A stretch of 64,000 nucleotides of DNA from Prunella strophiata (GCA_036583965.1 JAZBQD010000014.1:53759626-53823625); one strand, 5' to 3'; counted from the first letter of the stretch, positions 13,662 through 26,230 are shown. The notes: a model not told the origin generated them from the sequence alone. Numbers and translations: made by a program.

Positions 13662-15295
13662 GCGAGCAAAAATATATAATTTGACATGAAAATTAAAGTA
13701 CAAGACATGTAACTGCACTCATTTAAATCTATTTTTCAGACATATAGCCCTCAAGACTGATAAGTTGCTATTCTTTTAGCTCTTTGACCTGAGGTGAAAC
13801 AAGGGGTAAAAAATGGGCCTCTTTGTTGCAGCAAACTTAAGTATGGAATAGGAATGATAAAAAAATCCAACGGGACAGCAAAACCACAACTGTGTAGATG
13901 TGTCTGCAATTGTCTTATTTAAATCTCTCTAATAGCAATGAAAATCCTTTTTAATTTAGTGGAAAAAAAAAACCATTATTTGAGAAATTAGAACTGAGCC
14001 TGAAATCCTTGTGAGGTGGGAACAAACACAAAAGTGTCAATAATAATGCATCAATAAATGTCAGCAGATGTAACAGCTTCTCTTAGGAATTAGAAGTGGT
14101 CAGGCAGAACTGGTACCACTAAAATTTGCTGCTCTTTACTTGCACAGAATTTAAATAAACCATAACTAGATTATATTTTTTGTCACATAATTCTCAGCTA
14201 AAAAAATTCGGCCTTAAGATGTTTTATGTTAATAATCAGACCAACAAGTGCATCAGCCACCTTTGTCCCAAGAGTAATAAATATTAGATCTTAATCTGGT
14301 GCCTCAAGTCTGTAAGTATTCTCAGACACGTAGTTTTTACACACCTAAATATGGCCTTCAAGCACTCATATCATGAATTTAAATCTTCTATTTCACTGCA
14401 AAGTTCATCTTCTAGGAAATGGTATGAAAAGTAATTGTGTAGCAAGCAACTCAGCATTGATTCATTCTCTTCTTTTTGACTACAGGACAGATTTGTAATT
14501 ATGGAGGTTTAGATTTAAACTTCAGAGACACTACCTTCAAGCCATGCATTTCACACATTTTCAAAATGTAGGAAATTATTAAGTTTCTCACATTTTTCTT
14601 TTTTTTAAGTATCAGTAATACAGAAAACCCAATTTCCCTGCAGACAGATGGCAAAGAACAGTAATTAAATATGGAATCAAAAAATGTAAAATATTATGTT
14701 AAGAAAAGCAGGTAACAGGGGAAATTAAAACTATAGGCAGAAAAATTCTGCATTCAATAAGGATAAGGACAAGAATTGATTTTAATAAAATTTGGGAGTA
14801 AAAGAAATCCTAGTTCCTGTGAATGTTGTTACAGAGTAGCAAAAATATAAACTACATCAGAAAAGGAAGACGACAAAATTGTTAATGATGTGGGAAAAGG
14901 CAGAGGTGTTCAGTATGTTTCTGTTTTGCATCTGGAACACAGCTAAGTGTGCTTTTGTACCATTAAATATCATTGATGCATATTTCCTTTTCCAATATTA
15001 GCTAAGGATGATGTTGAAGAGAATCAAGTAAAAATTATCACAAAAAGATAAACAGGCCTGAGTTACTTTCTCCCAAAAATCATGAGTCATGAGGATCCTT
15101 CAGAATTTCAACACATTTTGAAGACTCCAGATTGCCTTTCGTTTTGCCTTTCAGATTTTCTTTTTGCCAATACCTCAAATTAGAATTGTTATGGTGCAAG
15201 GGAAACTAATAGTACAGCTGCAACAGGACATAAGTTAAATGGGGCATTGCTAATGTGTATTATTTAATCTTACCAAATATCACTTCTGTTTCTAG

Positions 15296-15475
15296 TATCA
15301 TAGAGTCATTTAGATTCAAAAAGACCCTTAAGATCATTGAATCCTGTCATAAACTGCCAAGCTACTGCCAAATCCACCATTAAACCATGTCCCCAATTGT
15401 CATATATACATATCTTTTAAAAACCTCCAGTGATGGTGACTCAACCACTTCTCTGGGCAGCTTCTTTCAGTTCTT
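15296..15475 (-). mobile_element. CR1 LINE 3' fragment (minus strand)
   Basis: Read on + the segment opens with the reverse complement of an avian CR1 3' terminus (tatcatagagtcattta, then aaaaagacccttaagatcattgaatcc). It continues through the usual 3' end as far as the complement of the 'leading to a bulky residue after the ctctgggcag' block near 15451-15475. About 180 bases remain, so it is a typical 5'-truncated copy with many substitutions and no coding capacity. Confidence 0.85.
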
Positions 15476-18400
15476 ATTTACATGGTCTAAATTTATGCGA
15501 GGGCAGTATACAAATGTGTGAATTCCTGTTGGTTTCCTCTCTGGAAGCATGATTGATATCTCACTGAAGTGTTACAGCAAGATGACTGCATTTATCCTGT
15601 AAAATTGACTCAAAATTATGTAGTTTATTGCTAGCCCACCTAACTAAGTGCATCAGGACTTCTGAGTGAAGCTAGAATAACAAATGAAAGACACAGAGGT
15701 TCTCCATGTGAGGAGGTAACCCAAACTCTCCATAGTAACAGAAGTCACAGTTCTTAGCAGAAAGTGGTAGATACCTTTGTCTCTGATCCTGATTAGAACT
15801 TTCTGCAACAGCTTTCTCATGTATTTTAAATACAAATCCTGGACTACTAAATGTTGACTTACTATCACAACCAAAGTCTTCAGAAGCAGAATACTGTTAG
15901 CTGCTCCTCCTGCTATTTGTGGAAGAGAGAGAGTGGTGCTTGTTATCAGATTCCTTCTTGAGTGTCATCCAGAAAAAAAGGCCTACTCACCATTTCCTAG
16001 CTTAAGAAGTGTTGGATATACCTTTGGCTTTTCTACTCACTTTCTTGCAGCCAAGCCAGTCAATCTTTCACAGTTTCCAGCTCCATCAACCTAGTAATTA
16101 TCCATTAGCTTCTACTTCAGTACCAACTAAAGGACATTCTTAGTAGCATGTTCAACACTGCTACCAGCTCCTTCACTACCCTTTTTCCTGTATCTGTCTT
16201 AAAAGCAAATAACTTGGTTCCTTTTCACTTCATATGACATATACACTGTACATCTTAGTATAAGTATCCTTTTATACAACAAATACAGAGATAACCTGCA
16301 CCAGGATTTAGAGCCCAGTATTCCTCCATCACACAAGACTACCCTAATCAGGAAGGACACAGTCAGAATGCTTCAGTTGTGATTTCATTTAAAATTTAAA
16401 TACTCAAGGCTCAAGAATAATCAACACTGCCTATCGTCACTTTACTGTTGAACATATCCAAAATAAATAAAAATTATTAGTGGACGCCACAATGGTGTCC
16501 ATGGAATCTTGCTCTCAAAACTACACACCCTTCATTTCAGAGGGTGCTCCACTCAGAGTACCATTAGCCTGGCAGAAGACCTTCCTCAGAAGCTACAGCT
16601 GTGACATGTCTTAGTACCAAGAGTCTAGAAAAAAGATCTTTCCTTCTTTTATAAGGCCTTAACCACTGGGGTATTTTAGTACTTTCATCACGAAACAAAG
16701 TTTCATTCATAAGCAGATGTTTGTTGTTGCCCACTGCCAAACTCTATTAGGTGCCTTTTTAGACATATGCTTCTTCTATGATGAATGTCCGCAGCAGTAC
16801 TCAGAGTTGATCAAATGTGACTGTCAAAAAATTCAAATAATACATGATCTTCTTCAACCAGGGTGGACTTATTGTCTTCTGTGTCTCAGTTTTGGCTGCC
16901 AAATTGTGTTACCTTCTCTTGTTTTTTCTGAGGACACATTTTAGATCAGCCTAAGAGACTTACCAGCATTGAAATATGAGTGAAGTCATCCTTTCAGAAA
17001 GTGTAATAGCATGGTAGCATATTTGTTGCTAGATTTTCACATTTAGAAAACATTTATAAAGCACTGATTAACATAAACTATTATATTCTTTACGAAGTCC
17101 ATGGAAACGAGGACAGAAAATGAAATATAATTATCATAAAGTTCAGTACACTACTACAGATAAGACACACGCAGTAAGGTGTCCTTTGATCATACAGTCA
17201 TGTGGTTTATGGTACTTATTTTAGTTATCTATGAATAAAGCACTGAGCAAGGACAGTCACTACATTTTTGATTATATACAATTACTGGAGTGCATTCAGC
17301 TGAGCCTTGATCAAAGATCATTTAAGGAAACTCATTCCTCCCCTTCTTTATTATTATTATTTTAACAGTACATTAACAAATCAGGTACCAACTTTTAATA
17401 TATGCTAAATGGAACTGTTCTTCTCATAGACTTAACCTAACTTCAAAAAATAGAAAAGGCAGCCTGTTCTGGCAAGAGTAATTATACATACAGAAAAATT
17501 TACTCAATACATAACCTTCTCCTCCACATGAACTTCTGTTTTCAATTATGCACACTAGCACAGTATCGAGGATCCTCAGCTTGCTAAATATGTTGTTCTG
17601 TGTCTAGTACTAACAACAGTAGCAGTGACTGGTGGCAGTTCTGCAGAGCACTACACATGGGATGCACGTGCAGGAGTGGAGTTTTTGCTGGTTAATAATT
17701 ACATCCTTTTAGATTAGCAAAGACCAGGAACACCAGTAGGTTGTCAATCAGAGAGCTGGGGCACACCCATACAAAGTAATCTGGTGGTTCCCTCCTGTAT
17801 ATGGTTCAAAGGACAGATCTTATTTCTGTAATTACAGTAACTCCATAATATTTTTCTCATTACAGATTGGTTGAGAAGCTGAAGTGGAGAAAGTGGAAGT
17901 GGAAGCACACAGGCAGTGATGCTAAGATAGTAGGAAAGATCTGAATATCTCCTACTGCTGAATTTTGGCTCATCAACCATTAATTAGGAACTTATGTAGT
18001 CATAAAACTGATGGATGACTTAAATTGTTGTGCCAAAGTGCATTGACCTATTGCATTTGAAATGTGAACTTATTCTATTATGTTCATATTACAACTACCA
18101 TACTATTATAAGTTCTTCATTTAACTTGCCCACCAAGTGTCCTTTCAGTCTCCTTTAAATTACTCCTCTTGCTTTTAACATTAGAAATGTATCTATATAT
18201 TGAGTAGAAATTAGTAGCATAGGACCACATAAACATAATATTTGGTTTACAATGTTGGTATTATGTTTGAGTTCAAATTTAGTGTCAAGATTCAAGACAG
18301 ATCGAGTAGAGAGTTGACAGCTCTGTATATTGTCTCTTTTTGAAAGACTTCAGCAATTTTATTACTTATTATCATTATAATTATTGAAAACCAATTAAAC

Positions 18401-19088
18401 TTTTCTATCCATCCTCAAATATAGAAGGACACACTTTATTGACACTGTCTGTTATAATTAATTTATTATTAACAAATTGCTGAATTATGTTACTGAGAGT
18501 ACAGCCTTTTGGATAAACTCACAGATACAATGGAATGTTCTAAATCTTATAACTATGCTGATCACGACTCAGATAAGGCTTTTGTATCTTCAAACTTCAA
18601 AGGGAAGGTAGAACACAATCCAGTTTCATCTGTACTCTAATATTCCTATAAAACTCAAACACAGTCATAAAAACAATGGGGTTTTTTTGCTTCATCCCAT
18701 ACAGTAATGATGCAACAATGATACAATAAATATCCCTCTAAATTTTTACACAAAATCTTGAGATCATCCGTTCCAGTGTTTCATTAATTTTAATGGAAGG
18801 ATTATGTATTCACCTACTTTTGCAACTTGGTAATTTCACAAAATAACAAATAGACATAAACCTTGCAGTTTTTTGCTATTACGTCTTTTTTCCCCTCCTT
18901 GATTTTATTTGGTGCATGTGGGCAAACACAAAATTCATTGAACAGTTTGTGATGTCTTACTATTTTCATCAATACTTAGATTATAGGTTGAAAACCACTC
19001 ATTTTGACTATCCCATTAAACAATCATTGAACACAGATCAATTTTTCACATCACTGCAGCAGCTCAAATATAACACTATTGGTGCAAA

Positions 19089-19140
19089 CAGAATTACAGA
19101 AGCTTTATTAATTACAGAATTACAGGACTTTATTAAGAAT
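19089..19140 (+). repeat. 26-bp imperfect tandem duplication
   Basis: The unit beginning cagaattacag and ending in ctttattaa occurs at 19089-19114 and again from 19115, with one base lost and a few substitutions in the second copy. It is a local duplication in AT-rich sequence. Confidence 0.8.
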
Positions 19141-20358
19141 TGCCTTGGTACACAAACTACTCTGCCACTTTGGCCCACTCTGTATAAAGACTCCAGAGCA
19201 GGCAGAGGTGGATCATATTCCTTACACCCTTACCTACATTCTTTATTCATTAATTTGCTGATGACAGTATCAACTCATTCTACAAGACATAAAGTTGTTT
19301 TCCACATTGAAATTTGATACTTAATAGCCCTTCTACTATTTTTATCCTCCAATTATAACTTTGAATATACTTGTTATCACTAAAAATACAATACTCTTTT
19401 TAATCTTGTTACATTCTTGGCCTTTGTGACTTGGCAGTGAGTTCCATGGTCTAATTACAAGTTTTATATATAGAGGTAATTACAGGTTGGGTTTGGGTAT
19501 TTTTTCAGTTTTGAAAGTTACCTTTTAATTCTCCTTGATGTCTCTCAGCTCATGTTAAATGAGAGAGGACACAGTCATCTGATCTATGGTACCTAGACCA
19601 TTATTTTACTGTATCCCCTTTCTTGATCTTCCCTCTAAAGTGAAAAAAGACCTAATCTTTCAAAAGAGTTTTTTTTCATATCCTCAGTCATTCTCATTAC
19701 CTTTCCTTGATCCCACTTTAGTTCTTCATACACTTTCCTGAAATACAGAAAACAGCTGCTGATATTGTGCAATCTCTCTACTGAATACAAACTGCCACCT
19801 GCAAAACAGTGAAAGATGAGGTCCTGAGAACTCAGTTCTGTACAGAGCCATGCTTTTTGAATCATAAATAGTAATGCTCCAGAGACTTTCCAGTCTGACT
19901 TCACTTGACACAATGTCATGGTATCTAATGCAAGTTGTGCATCAAATCTGTAAATTCTTTATACACATGAACATATCTTCTTCCATTATTTTAAATCCAG
20001 CTTCAATACCAGTTATGGGAGAACTACATCCACAGTGAGGCTCTGTAACCCACCTGTCCTTTACTTCTAGAGTTTTTTGTTTTCTCTCAGTTCTCAGCCT
20101 GGGAAACTCTTCCTGTGTGAGACTTAAAGAGCTAATAAATACCAGGTGGGAAAGAAATAAATAAAGCACAGATATTTCGAGACTGTTATGGAAAGAGGTT
20201 GAATAAACAAAGTAGATTGTTTAGATTTTAGTTTAGATGTACTAGATTGATTCTAGTAGAGCTTCATGTTTTAGGATACCAGTCCTAACCTTTGTATTCT
20301 CTTTGGAAGTCCTTTCAGTTTTCAGCCTTCTTTTAACAGTACCTCAATAGTGGTCTTA

Positions 20359-20364
20359 CTAATG
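20359..20364. repeat. Left target-site duplication of solo LTR
   Basis: CTAATG, identical to 21090-21095 on the other side of the LTR. Six bases is the duplication length typical of class II (ERVK / alpharetrovirus-like) integration. Confidence 0.85.
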
Positions 20365-21089
20365 TGTTGGGGAAGATGAAACAAGAAAGCATTACAAATA
20401 TGACTGCCTGGCAAAAGATTTTGAGAATGTAGAAACTATAAGCGAGATTGAAATGAAAGCAACCTTTGAGATCCCTTAGTTACTGAACAGCAGAAAAACA
20501 ATGGTGTGGCCGGCAGAAAGTAATCCCCTTTGATAGAACAATACCCTCTGCAAGCAGGCAGGTCCAAGGGTCGAGCAGACCCTGCCAGCTTGGCAGGAGG
20601 GGTCCAAAGAGAAGTTTTTAGGGGTTTAAAATGTAACACAATATGGTAATGTAGTGATTCTTATAGGCTATATGTAAATGCTATAGGATTTGTATGCTGT
20701 ATTAGATTGGTTAGTGAGAATCAGAATATTCAACACAGAAGAAGATTTATTGTATTGTAACGGGAACTTCGCTCTCTCGCTACTCTTCTCTCTCTACTGC
20801 TCTCTACGCTCCCCTACCCTACTCTCCCGTCTCTCCTCTCGTCACTCTCTCGAACTCTCTTTCGCAATCTCTTACTTACTGACTTGTCTCAGCTCTTGCC
20901 TTTTACGTTCTTACCTTCTCATCCCCTCTACCCCTTTCTTCTCTCGGGCCTGCTCCGAGCTGCAGCTGGCAGCTCCCAGCAGGGCCCTGCACCCACGCCC
21001 TTTGCAATAAACTGCAAGTTCCACGACCTGGCTTCAGAGATCTCTCGTCTCCGTCCGTCCCGACCGTGCAACCCCCCATCTCGCCTACA
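20365..21089 (+). mobile_element. Solo LTR of an endogenous retrovirus, class II-like
   Basis: This 725-bp element starts TGTTGG and ends CTACA (TG...CA termini), flanked by perfect 6-bp duplications CTAATG. The right third has a C/T-rich block (about 20768-20945), then a poly(A) signal AATAAA at 21006-21011. It ends in a GC-rich segment ('gagatctctcgtct' block, R/U5-like). No gag, pol or env sequence and no primer-binding site lie on either side, so the provirus was reduced to one LTR by recombination. Intact ends, a perfect duplication and retained CpGs suggest a fairly recent insertion. I infer the family class from duplication length and layout; the exact family name needs a repeat library. 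Confidence 0.9.
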
Positions 21090-21095
21090 CTAATG
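21090..21095. repeat. Right target-site duplication of solo LTR
   Basis: CTAATG immediately follows the CA end of the LTR and matches 20359-20364 exactly. Confidence 0.85.
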
Positions 21096-21194
21096 CTTAT
21101 GGTAGGAGTCAACTTTGAATACACTCAGGATATTCATTTATAAAGAGAAAAGAATGTGCCATATGTGAAAATGTACAGTGTGTTACTGAAGAAG

Positions 21195-21850
21195 TTGTCA
21201 ATTTCTTTCTGTTGATCATGAGCCAGCAGTGCCCTGGCAGCCAGGAAGGGCCAGTCATGTCCTGGGGTGCACCAGGCACAGCATCATTGACTGGGTGAGG
21301 GAGGGGCATTGTCCTGCTCTGCTCTGCACTGGGACAGCATCACCTCAAGTCCTGGGGGCAGTTTTGGGTGCCACAACATAAAAAAGACATTAAGTTATTA
21401 GAGACTGTCCAAAGGAGGGCCATGAGGATGATGAAGGGTTTGAAAGGAAAGGCATATGAGGAGCAGCTGAGGTCACTTGTTCTTTTCAGCCTGGAGAAGA
21501 GGAGACCTAGGGGAGACCTCACTGCAGTCTACATCCTCATGACAGGGAGCGAAGGAGCAGCCACTGATCTCATCACTCTTATGACCCATTACAGGACTTG
21601 AGAAAACAAGGTGAAGATGAGTCAGGAGAGATTTGGTTTGGATATGAGGAAAAGGCTTTTTCCCAGAGGGTGGTTGAGCACTGAACAGGTTCCCCAGGGA
21701 AGTGGTGAAAGCACCAGCCTGAAAGAGTTCAAGAAGCATTTGAACAACGCTCTCGGGCGCATGGTGTGAGTCTTTGGGTGCTTTGTGCAGGGCCAGATGA
21801 TGATCCTTCCAACTCAGCATATCCTACGATTCTATAATTCTCTAATAATT
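21195..21850 (+). mobile_element. CR1 LINE, 3' portion (plus strand)
   Basis: The segment starts in the CR1 ORF2 C-terminal region ('atgagccagcagtg', then 'cctggggtgca'). It passes the conserved 'cagttttgggtgcc' and 'agcctggagaagaggag' blocks and ends in the avian CR1 3' terminus at 21827-21847 (attctata repeats). A 77-codon open stretch at 21368-21601 encodes the ORF2 C-terminal end, including motifs EQLRSLVLFSLEKRRPRGDL. It is 5'-truncated with no intact reverse transcriptase, so it is an inactive fragment. Confidence 0.93.
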
Positions 21851-22059
21851 CATAATCCCAACAACATGTTATTAAATAAAAAGAAATAAAGAGAGGTTGT
21901 GGCTTCACAAGACACTGGTCAAAAGAAAAGCACTGGAGTTGCTGAAAGAAGTGGCCTAACAACTAATCTGTAAGACCTGACAGAGTAATTCATATTTCTT
22001 ATATGTCCTAATTTCCAAGCAAACAGGGAAATATAGCAGAAACCTTCCTTAGCAGCACA

Positions 22060-23430
22060 GGGTATATATGAGTGAGCTCAACAACAAAAACAAGCATATG
22101 GGAGGTGGAAGTGGGAACACAATGAGTAGGAGCACAGGAGCATTTCCTGGGCATGCAGGGATGGAATTAGAGGGGCAATGCTTACATGCAGTTTAAATTG
22201 ATGAAGGATGTCATAGCTAAGGATACTTTTGCAGCAAAATAGGAGACTAAATAAAATCTAGGCCAGCTGCTGAATACAGCAGGTGAATTTCTGACACAGT
22301 ACACGGGCACTCATTTTATCTATTTCTACTGGCATGGTCTGCTCTCAGGGATCCCAGGGTTCCATGTTAAGTAGCAAGGATCAAGTCAGGGTCTAATTAA
22401 ACAAGATAGAAATGTCATACACATCATTGGGATTGGACAGGATACATCTGAGAGTACTAAGAGTGACAGCAAAAGTCATTGGAAGGGTACTCTCAGTCCC
22501 TTGTGAAAGGTCGCAGTGATCAGAGGAGGTTTCTAACAACTGCAAAAATGTTATGTCTGTCTTAGGAAACTGCAAAAGGAGGATCTGGGTGGTGAAAAGA
22601 TGATCAACCTTCTCTCAGTTGCTGGGGAAATTACGGAGCAAGTACTCATGGAAATCATTACTGTGATAACAAAAATGTTTTTGAGAACAGCCATTTGAAT
22701 TTCCCAAGGACAAACAGAGTGTTTAGTCACTCTGATTGTCTTCTACAACTACATTACAGGCTTCCCTGGGTGAGATTAGAGTAGGTGTTGCTCCCCTGGC
22801 CTGTAGCCATAACTTTGATAGCTTTTCAGCATCTGCAGCCAAATTGGGAAGATACAGGTATACTACAAGGTGCATTAAAAACTGGCCAGGTCAGGGACCT
22901 CAAAAGGTAGCTAATAACTGTTTCAAGTCCAATTAGCAGGTGATTCCAAGGGATATTTCTTGGGATCAATAAAATGGCTGATATTATTTAACTTTTTCAT
23001 CCATGACCTTTGAAAATACAGGTGACACCAAATCAAGGGGGGGCTGTTGATATACTGGAGGGTATAGCTGCTCTTCAGACCTCAACTAGCTGAATAAATG
23101 AATAATGCATACATCTGTATTGGACAAAAATGAGAATGCCAAGATACAGTTAGGGAGAAGTGCAGGCTGGAACTAATGGTTCCACAGGAGAAGACACAGT
23201 GGACCACAAACCAACAAAGTCAGCAGTGTGTGCCTGCAGTAATGAACACTGACCACAGCTTGGAGTGCCACAGCCAGCAGGTCAAGGGACATGATTATTG
23301 CCCTCTCTTCAGCACAGATGAAGCCACATCTAGAGCACAGTGTTCAGTTTGTTCTCTTGCCAAATGAAAGAGATACTGAAGAGAATCAAGCAAAGAGTCA
23401 TTAAGGGAGCTAGGAGCTCTGACATATAAG
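22060..23430 (+). mobile_element. Old CR1 LINE relic covering ORF2 linker and reverse transcriptase
   Basis: Low-identity but collinear with CR1 ORF2. The linker before the RT is seen at about 22160-22290 (tgcagggatgg..., ctgctgaatacagcaggtg). The RT start follows near 22430-22520 (gacaggatacatctgagagtacta). A segment reading CIKNWPGQGPQKV lies near 22870, and the 'catccatgacctttg ... gacaccaaa' RT core is at about 23000-23030. The C-terminal 'cagtttgttctcttgcc ... aggatactga' zone ends near 23430. Many stops and frameshifts mark it as a pseudogene, clearly older than its neighbour at 21195-21850. The 3' tail may continue, decayed, to about 23575. Confidence 0.78.
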
Positions 23431-25069
23431 GAGGCTGAGTGACCTATAAATACCAATATTCTTGTAAGTTTAATGGACATTTACTGCCAGAGCATTCTTA
23501 GCAGCATTCCTTATGGTCACATTATGAGAACAGATGCATTTTGGTAGTCCCATCCAACACTACAATGGCTATAAGTATATATTAGAGCCCATTAATGTCA
23601 CCGGTGCAGTACCTGATGATGTGCCACAGCAAATTTTGAGCTGGCTTCCATACAGACATTAAAAGGTAGCCTGAAGGTAGTACTGTTCTGCAGGCAGAAA
23701 ATTCCATGGATCTTCCATATTTCTGTGCCTGAAAAACTCACTCCTGCTCAGGCACTGTTGCAGAGAAAAATGAATCCTAAATCAAACTGGCATCCTACTC
23801 GTGAATGATTTTCCATTTATAGTTGCAAAGCCACTGTTAAAGTGGCCAAAACTAGTTTATAAAGTATTTCTGCAGCTATAATTGTTTAGGACCACTGAAC
23901 TGCACGTTCCAAGCCAGATCAAAAGGAGCACCACAAACCCATGAAAGGCTTATGTGTAAAGACAGGGTAAATTCCATGTCTGGGATACATCTGTAATTCT
24001 GTCAAACCAAGAGTGCTTGTAGCTGTATACAAATTAAATGTCTGTCTGCCAAGATTAAGTGAACGAAGAACAAATACCCCCTTATCACTTTTTTTTTTTT
24101 TTTTTTTTACAGTAACTAACTTGTTTTCTTTAATGTTAAATGTAAAATAACCTCCCTTTCACACTGGTGTGAAAATACAAAAATACAAATCAGATTGGGA
24201 GTTACATAAATGCTAGGATTGATCCCAGAATTTTTAGATTACCATTTTGGTACAAATATAGATGTGGAAAGGTATGTCATGTTTTTTTTACCAGCCGACC
24301 CAGCTGAAGATGTAGCTTAAATGCCACAGGATTTTGAGGGAACTGTATTATTTCCTGAACAGGTTCAAGGCAAATGTATCACTGATTTACTATAGATTGG
24401 CCACACACAGAGATGAATTTAAACAATTCCAAATATAGTTGGAATGACAAGGCCTGGCGTTTTTATATTTGCAGACTAGTGATCTATGCATGATTTTTCA
24501 TGCCTGGTCATGTAAAAAAAGCAGGAATTAGTAACAACTTGCAGTGTTAATTCCCTAAATAATTAGCACTTACACATATTACACATATTAACTTTTATTA
24601 ATGTGATTTGAGACAGCCAAAAGGCAGGGTCTAACACAAATTAAAAAAAAAAATTAAAAACACCCAGCTTTTTTATTGTTTTATCTCATAAATCCATATC
24701 ATTAGCTTTAAGGGAAAAAAAAAAATCCATAAACATGAAATCTCCTGAATTCCTCAGCTACTCAATAAACTCAATGGTTTATTTTGGAGCCTCTGCAAAT
24801 CGGTCTGTATGAGAAGTAGTAACTTTTATATCCCAACAGATCTATCTTCAAAAAATACTTTCTGGGACATGAAGGGTTGAAACTGCGCCTGCAAACTTGA
24901 CCTTTACATCAGCTGGTCTAATCTAATAAAAGATATTACCTCTCCCTAGAAGTCCTTGCTTTGTTTATGGGCACGACCGCCCGAGATTACAGCAGTACTA
25001 TTATCAGACAATGCCAACTGCTAGGCTCTCCCCGAGAGCCCAGGGTGGGAGGGGCTGCCAAAATCACCC
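23431..25069. other. AT-rich sequence upstream of the PIM3 CpG island
   Basis: No gene is recognised. It holds a (T)20 run at 24089-24108 and the possible decayed tail of the older CR1. Composition changes sharply from AT-rich to GC-rich between about 24960 and 25080, marking the left shore of the CpG island. Confidence 0.6.
24089..24108 (+). repeat. (T)20 homopolymer
   Basis: Twenty uninterrupted T residues, a simple repeat. Confidence 0.9.
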
Positions 25070-26058
25070 TCCCGTCAGGGATCCCCTCCAGCTCCGCCGC
25101 CTTTCCCCGCCGCGCACGGGGCCGGTGGGTGCCGGGGCCGGTGGGTGCCCGGGCGGCGGTGCCGGCCCGGCGGTGACACGCCGCGGAGGGGCGGCCACCA
25201 AGCTGCCTGCTCCCGCCCGAGCGCCGGCCTGGGAGCGCGGCTGGGCTGGGCTCGGAGTAGCTGCTGCAGCAGCCATTAAGATATTGCTGCCCACCCAGCA
25301 TCGCACTCATTAATTTCTAAAGCAGTCGCCCACAGCTTTGCTGGACAGACACTCGGCGAGATCCCCTGCACGCCCTCGGGCTCCTCCCTCCGCCTGGGCG
25401 CCCCTGTCTCGGTGTCCCCTCAGGCAAGGCCGGAGCCGCGGGGCTGACAGCGGCGGAGCCCGGCCCGCGGTGACCGGCGCGGCCTCAGGGCACCGGGACC
25501 CCCGCGCCCCCATTCCTGTAGATGCAGCGCCCCCTGCGGGCCGGGCGGTGCAGCCGCTCCGTGCCCTCTCCAGGCGCGGCGCCTCGGCGGGGCGGGAAGC
25601 GCTCGGCTCCTCCGAGCTGCGCCGCCAGGACTCCGGCGCCCGCCGTCGCGCCGCACCGGCCCCGCGGGGCTTCCGCACAGGGGAGGTGACTGACAGAGGC
25701 AGGCGCGGAGGGCAGGCGCCGGCGTCCCCCCGCGCTGGCACGGGGCCGAACTGCGCCGAGGCGAGGGGGCAGCGCTGGGGCGGAGGAGAAATCGCCGCTG
25801 AGGGCGAGGGAGCGCGCCGCGTGCTCACTGGGCAGCACCGGCTGGCAAAGCGAGCGGGCTCCGACCACCGCGCCGGGGCTGCCCGAGCCCCAGGCGGGTT
25901 CCGCGGAGCCGCGGCCCACCGTGCCCCGGCGCTGCTGGCGCCCCGCCCCCGCGCAGCCCCGGACGCGGCGGCTCGGAGCGACCTTCCCGCAGCCCGGGGC
26001 GGGGCGCGCCCGGCGCGCCGCGGCATTCCCGCCCTGCCGCCGCCTGGCCGCGCGCCGC

Positions 26059-26144
26059 ATGCAAATGAGGGCTCTCCTCATTGGGCCGCACCGGGAGCCC
26101 TTTGAAAGGGCGCCCGGCGATTGGCCGCGCGGCAGCGTTAACGC
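26059..26144. promoter_or_regulatory. PIM3: Promoter motif cluster: octamer, two inverted CCAAT boxes, palindrome
   Basis: Within 86 bases lie a perfect POU octamer ATGCAAAT (26059-26066), two inverted CCAAT boxes ATTGG (26080-26084 and 26120-26124, 40 bases apart) and the 10-bp palindrome GCGTTAACGC (26135-26144). No TATA box follows at the usual distance. Paired CCAAT boxes in a CpG island are typical NF-Y promoters, so I infer the core promoter is here or shortly downstream. The transcription start cannot be fixed from sequence alone. Confidence 0.55.
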
Positions 26145-26169
26145 ACACGGGAGAATCTCCCCCCGCCTG

Positions 26170-26197
26170 TTTTTTTTTTCTTTTTTTTTTTTTTTTT
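26170..26197 (+). repeat. Poly-T tract in PIM3 promoter region
   Basis: Two T runs (10 and about 17) are separated by one C, in otherwise GC-rich sequence just downstream of the CCAAT boxes. Poly(dA:dT) tracts disfavour nucleosomes, which could help keep the promoter open; that role is inferred. Confidence 0.7.
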
Positions 26198-26230
26198 GCC
26201 GCTAATGTGTGATGCGTTCCTCTCAGACGA

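Larger units (their letters stand above)
183..15295. other. Upstream AT-rich flank, no gene recognised
   Basis: About 15 kb of AT-rich sequence. Open frames are short (at most about 110 codons), lack recognisable domains and are no longer than expected by chance. It contains homopolymer and A/C-rich tracts (listed separately) and one motif-dense stretch near 7120-7205 (see findings). I recognise no exon, RNA gene or full mobile element. Ancient, strongly decayed repeats could be present and missed. Confidence 0.6.
15476..20364. other. AT-rich flank, no gene recognised
   Basis: AT-rich sequence with only short open frames. The longest, 18916-19317 (133 codons), has no recognisable domain and contains a small tandem duplication at 19089-19140. 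I see no mobile element or RNA gene. Confidence 0.55.

Noticed and set aside
18916..19317. 133-codon plus-strand open frame
   Set aside because: No recognisable domain, no homologue I know, AT-rich surroundings and an internal 26-bp tandem duplication. Length is compatible with chance.
21473..21820. 115-codon minus-strand open frame
   Set aside because: Antisense read of a CR1 3' end; the sense strand shows genuine CR1 ORF2 C-terminal motifs.
25310..26148. Long minus- and plus-strand open frames (up to 255 codons) in the CpG island upstream of PIM3
   Set aside because: Rich in Ala, Arg, Pro and Gly, overlapping in several frames on both strands and without domains. They arise from lack of A/T-rich stop codons in GC-rich DNA.
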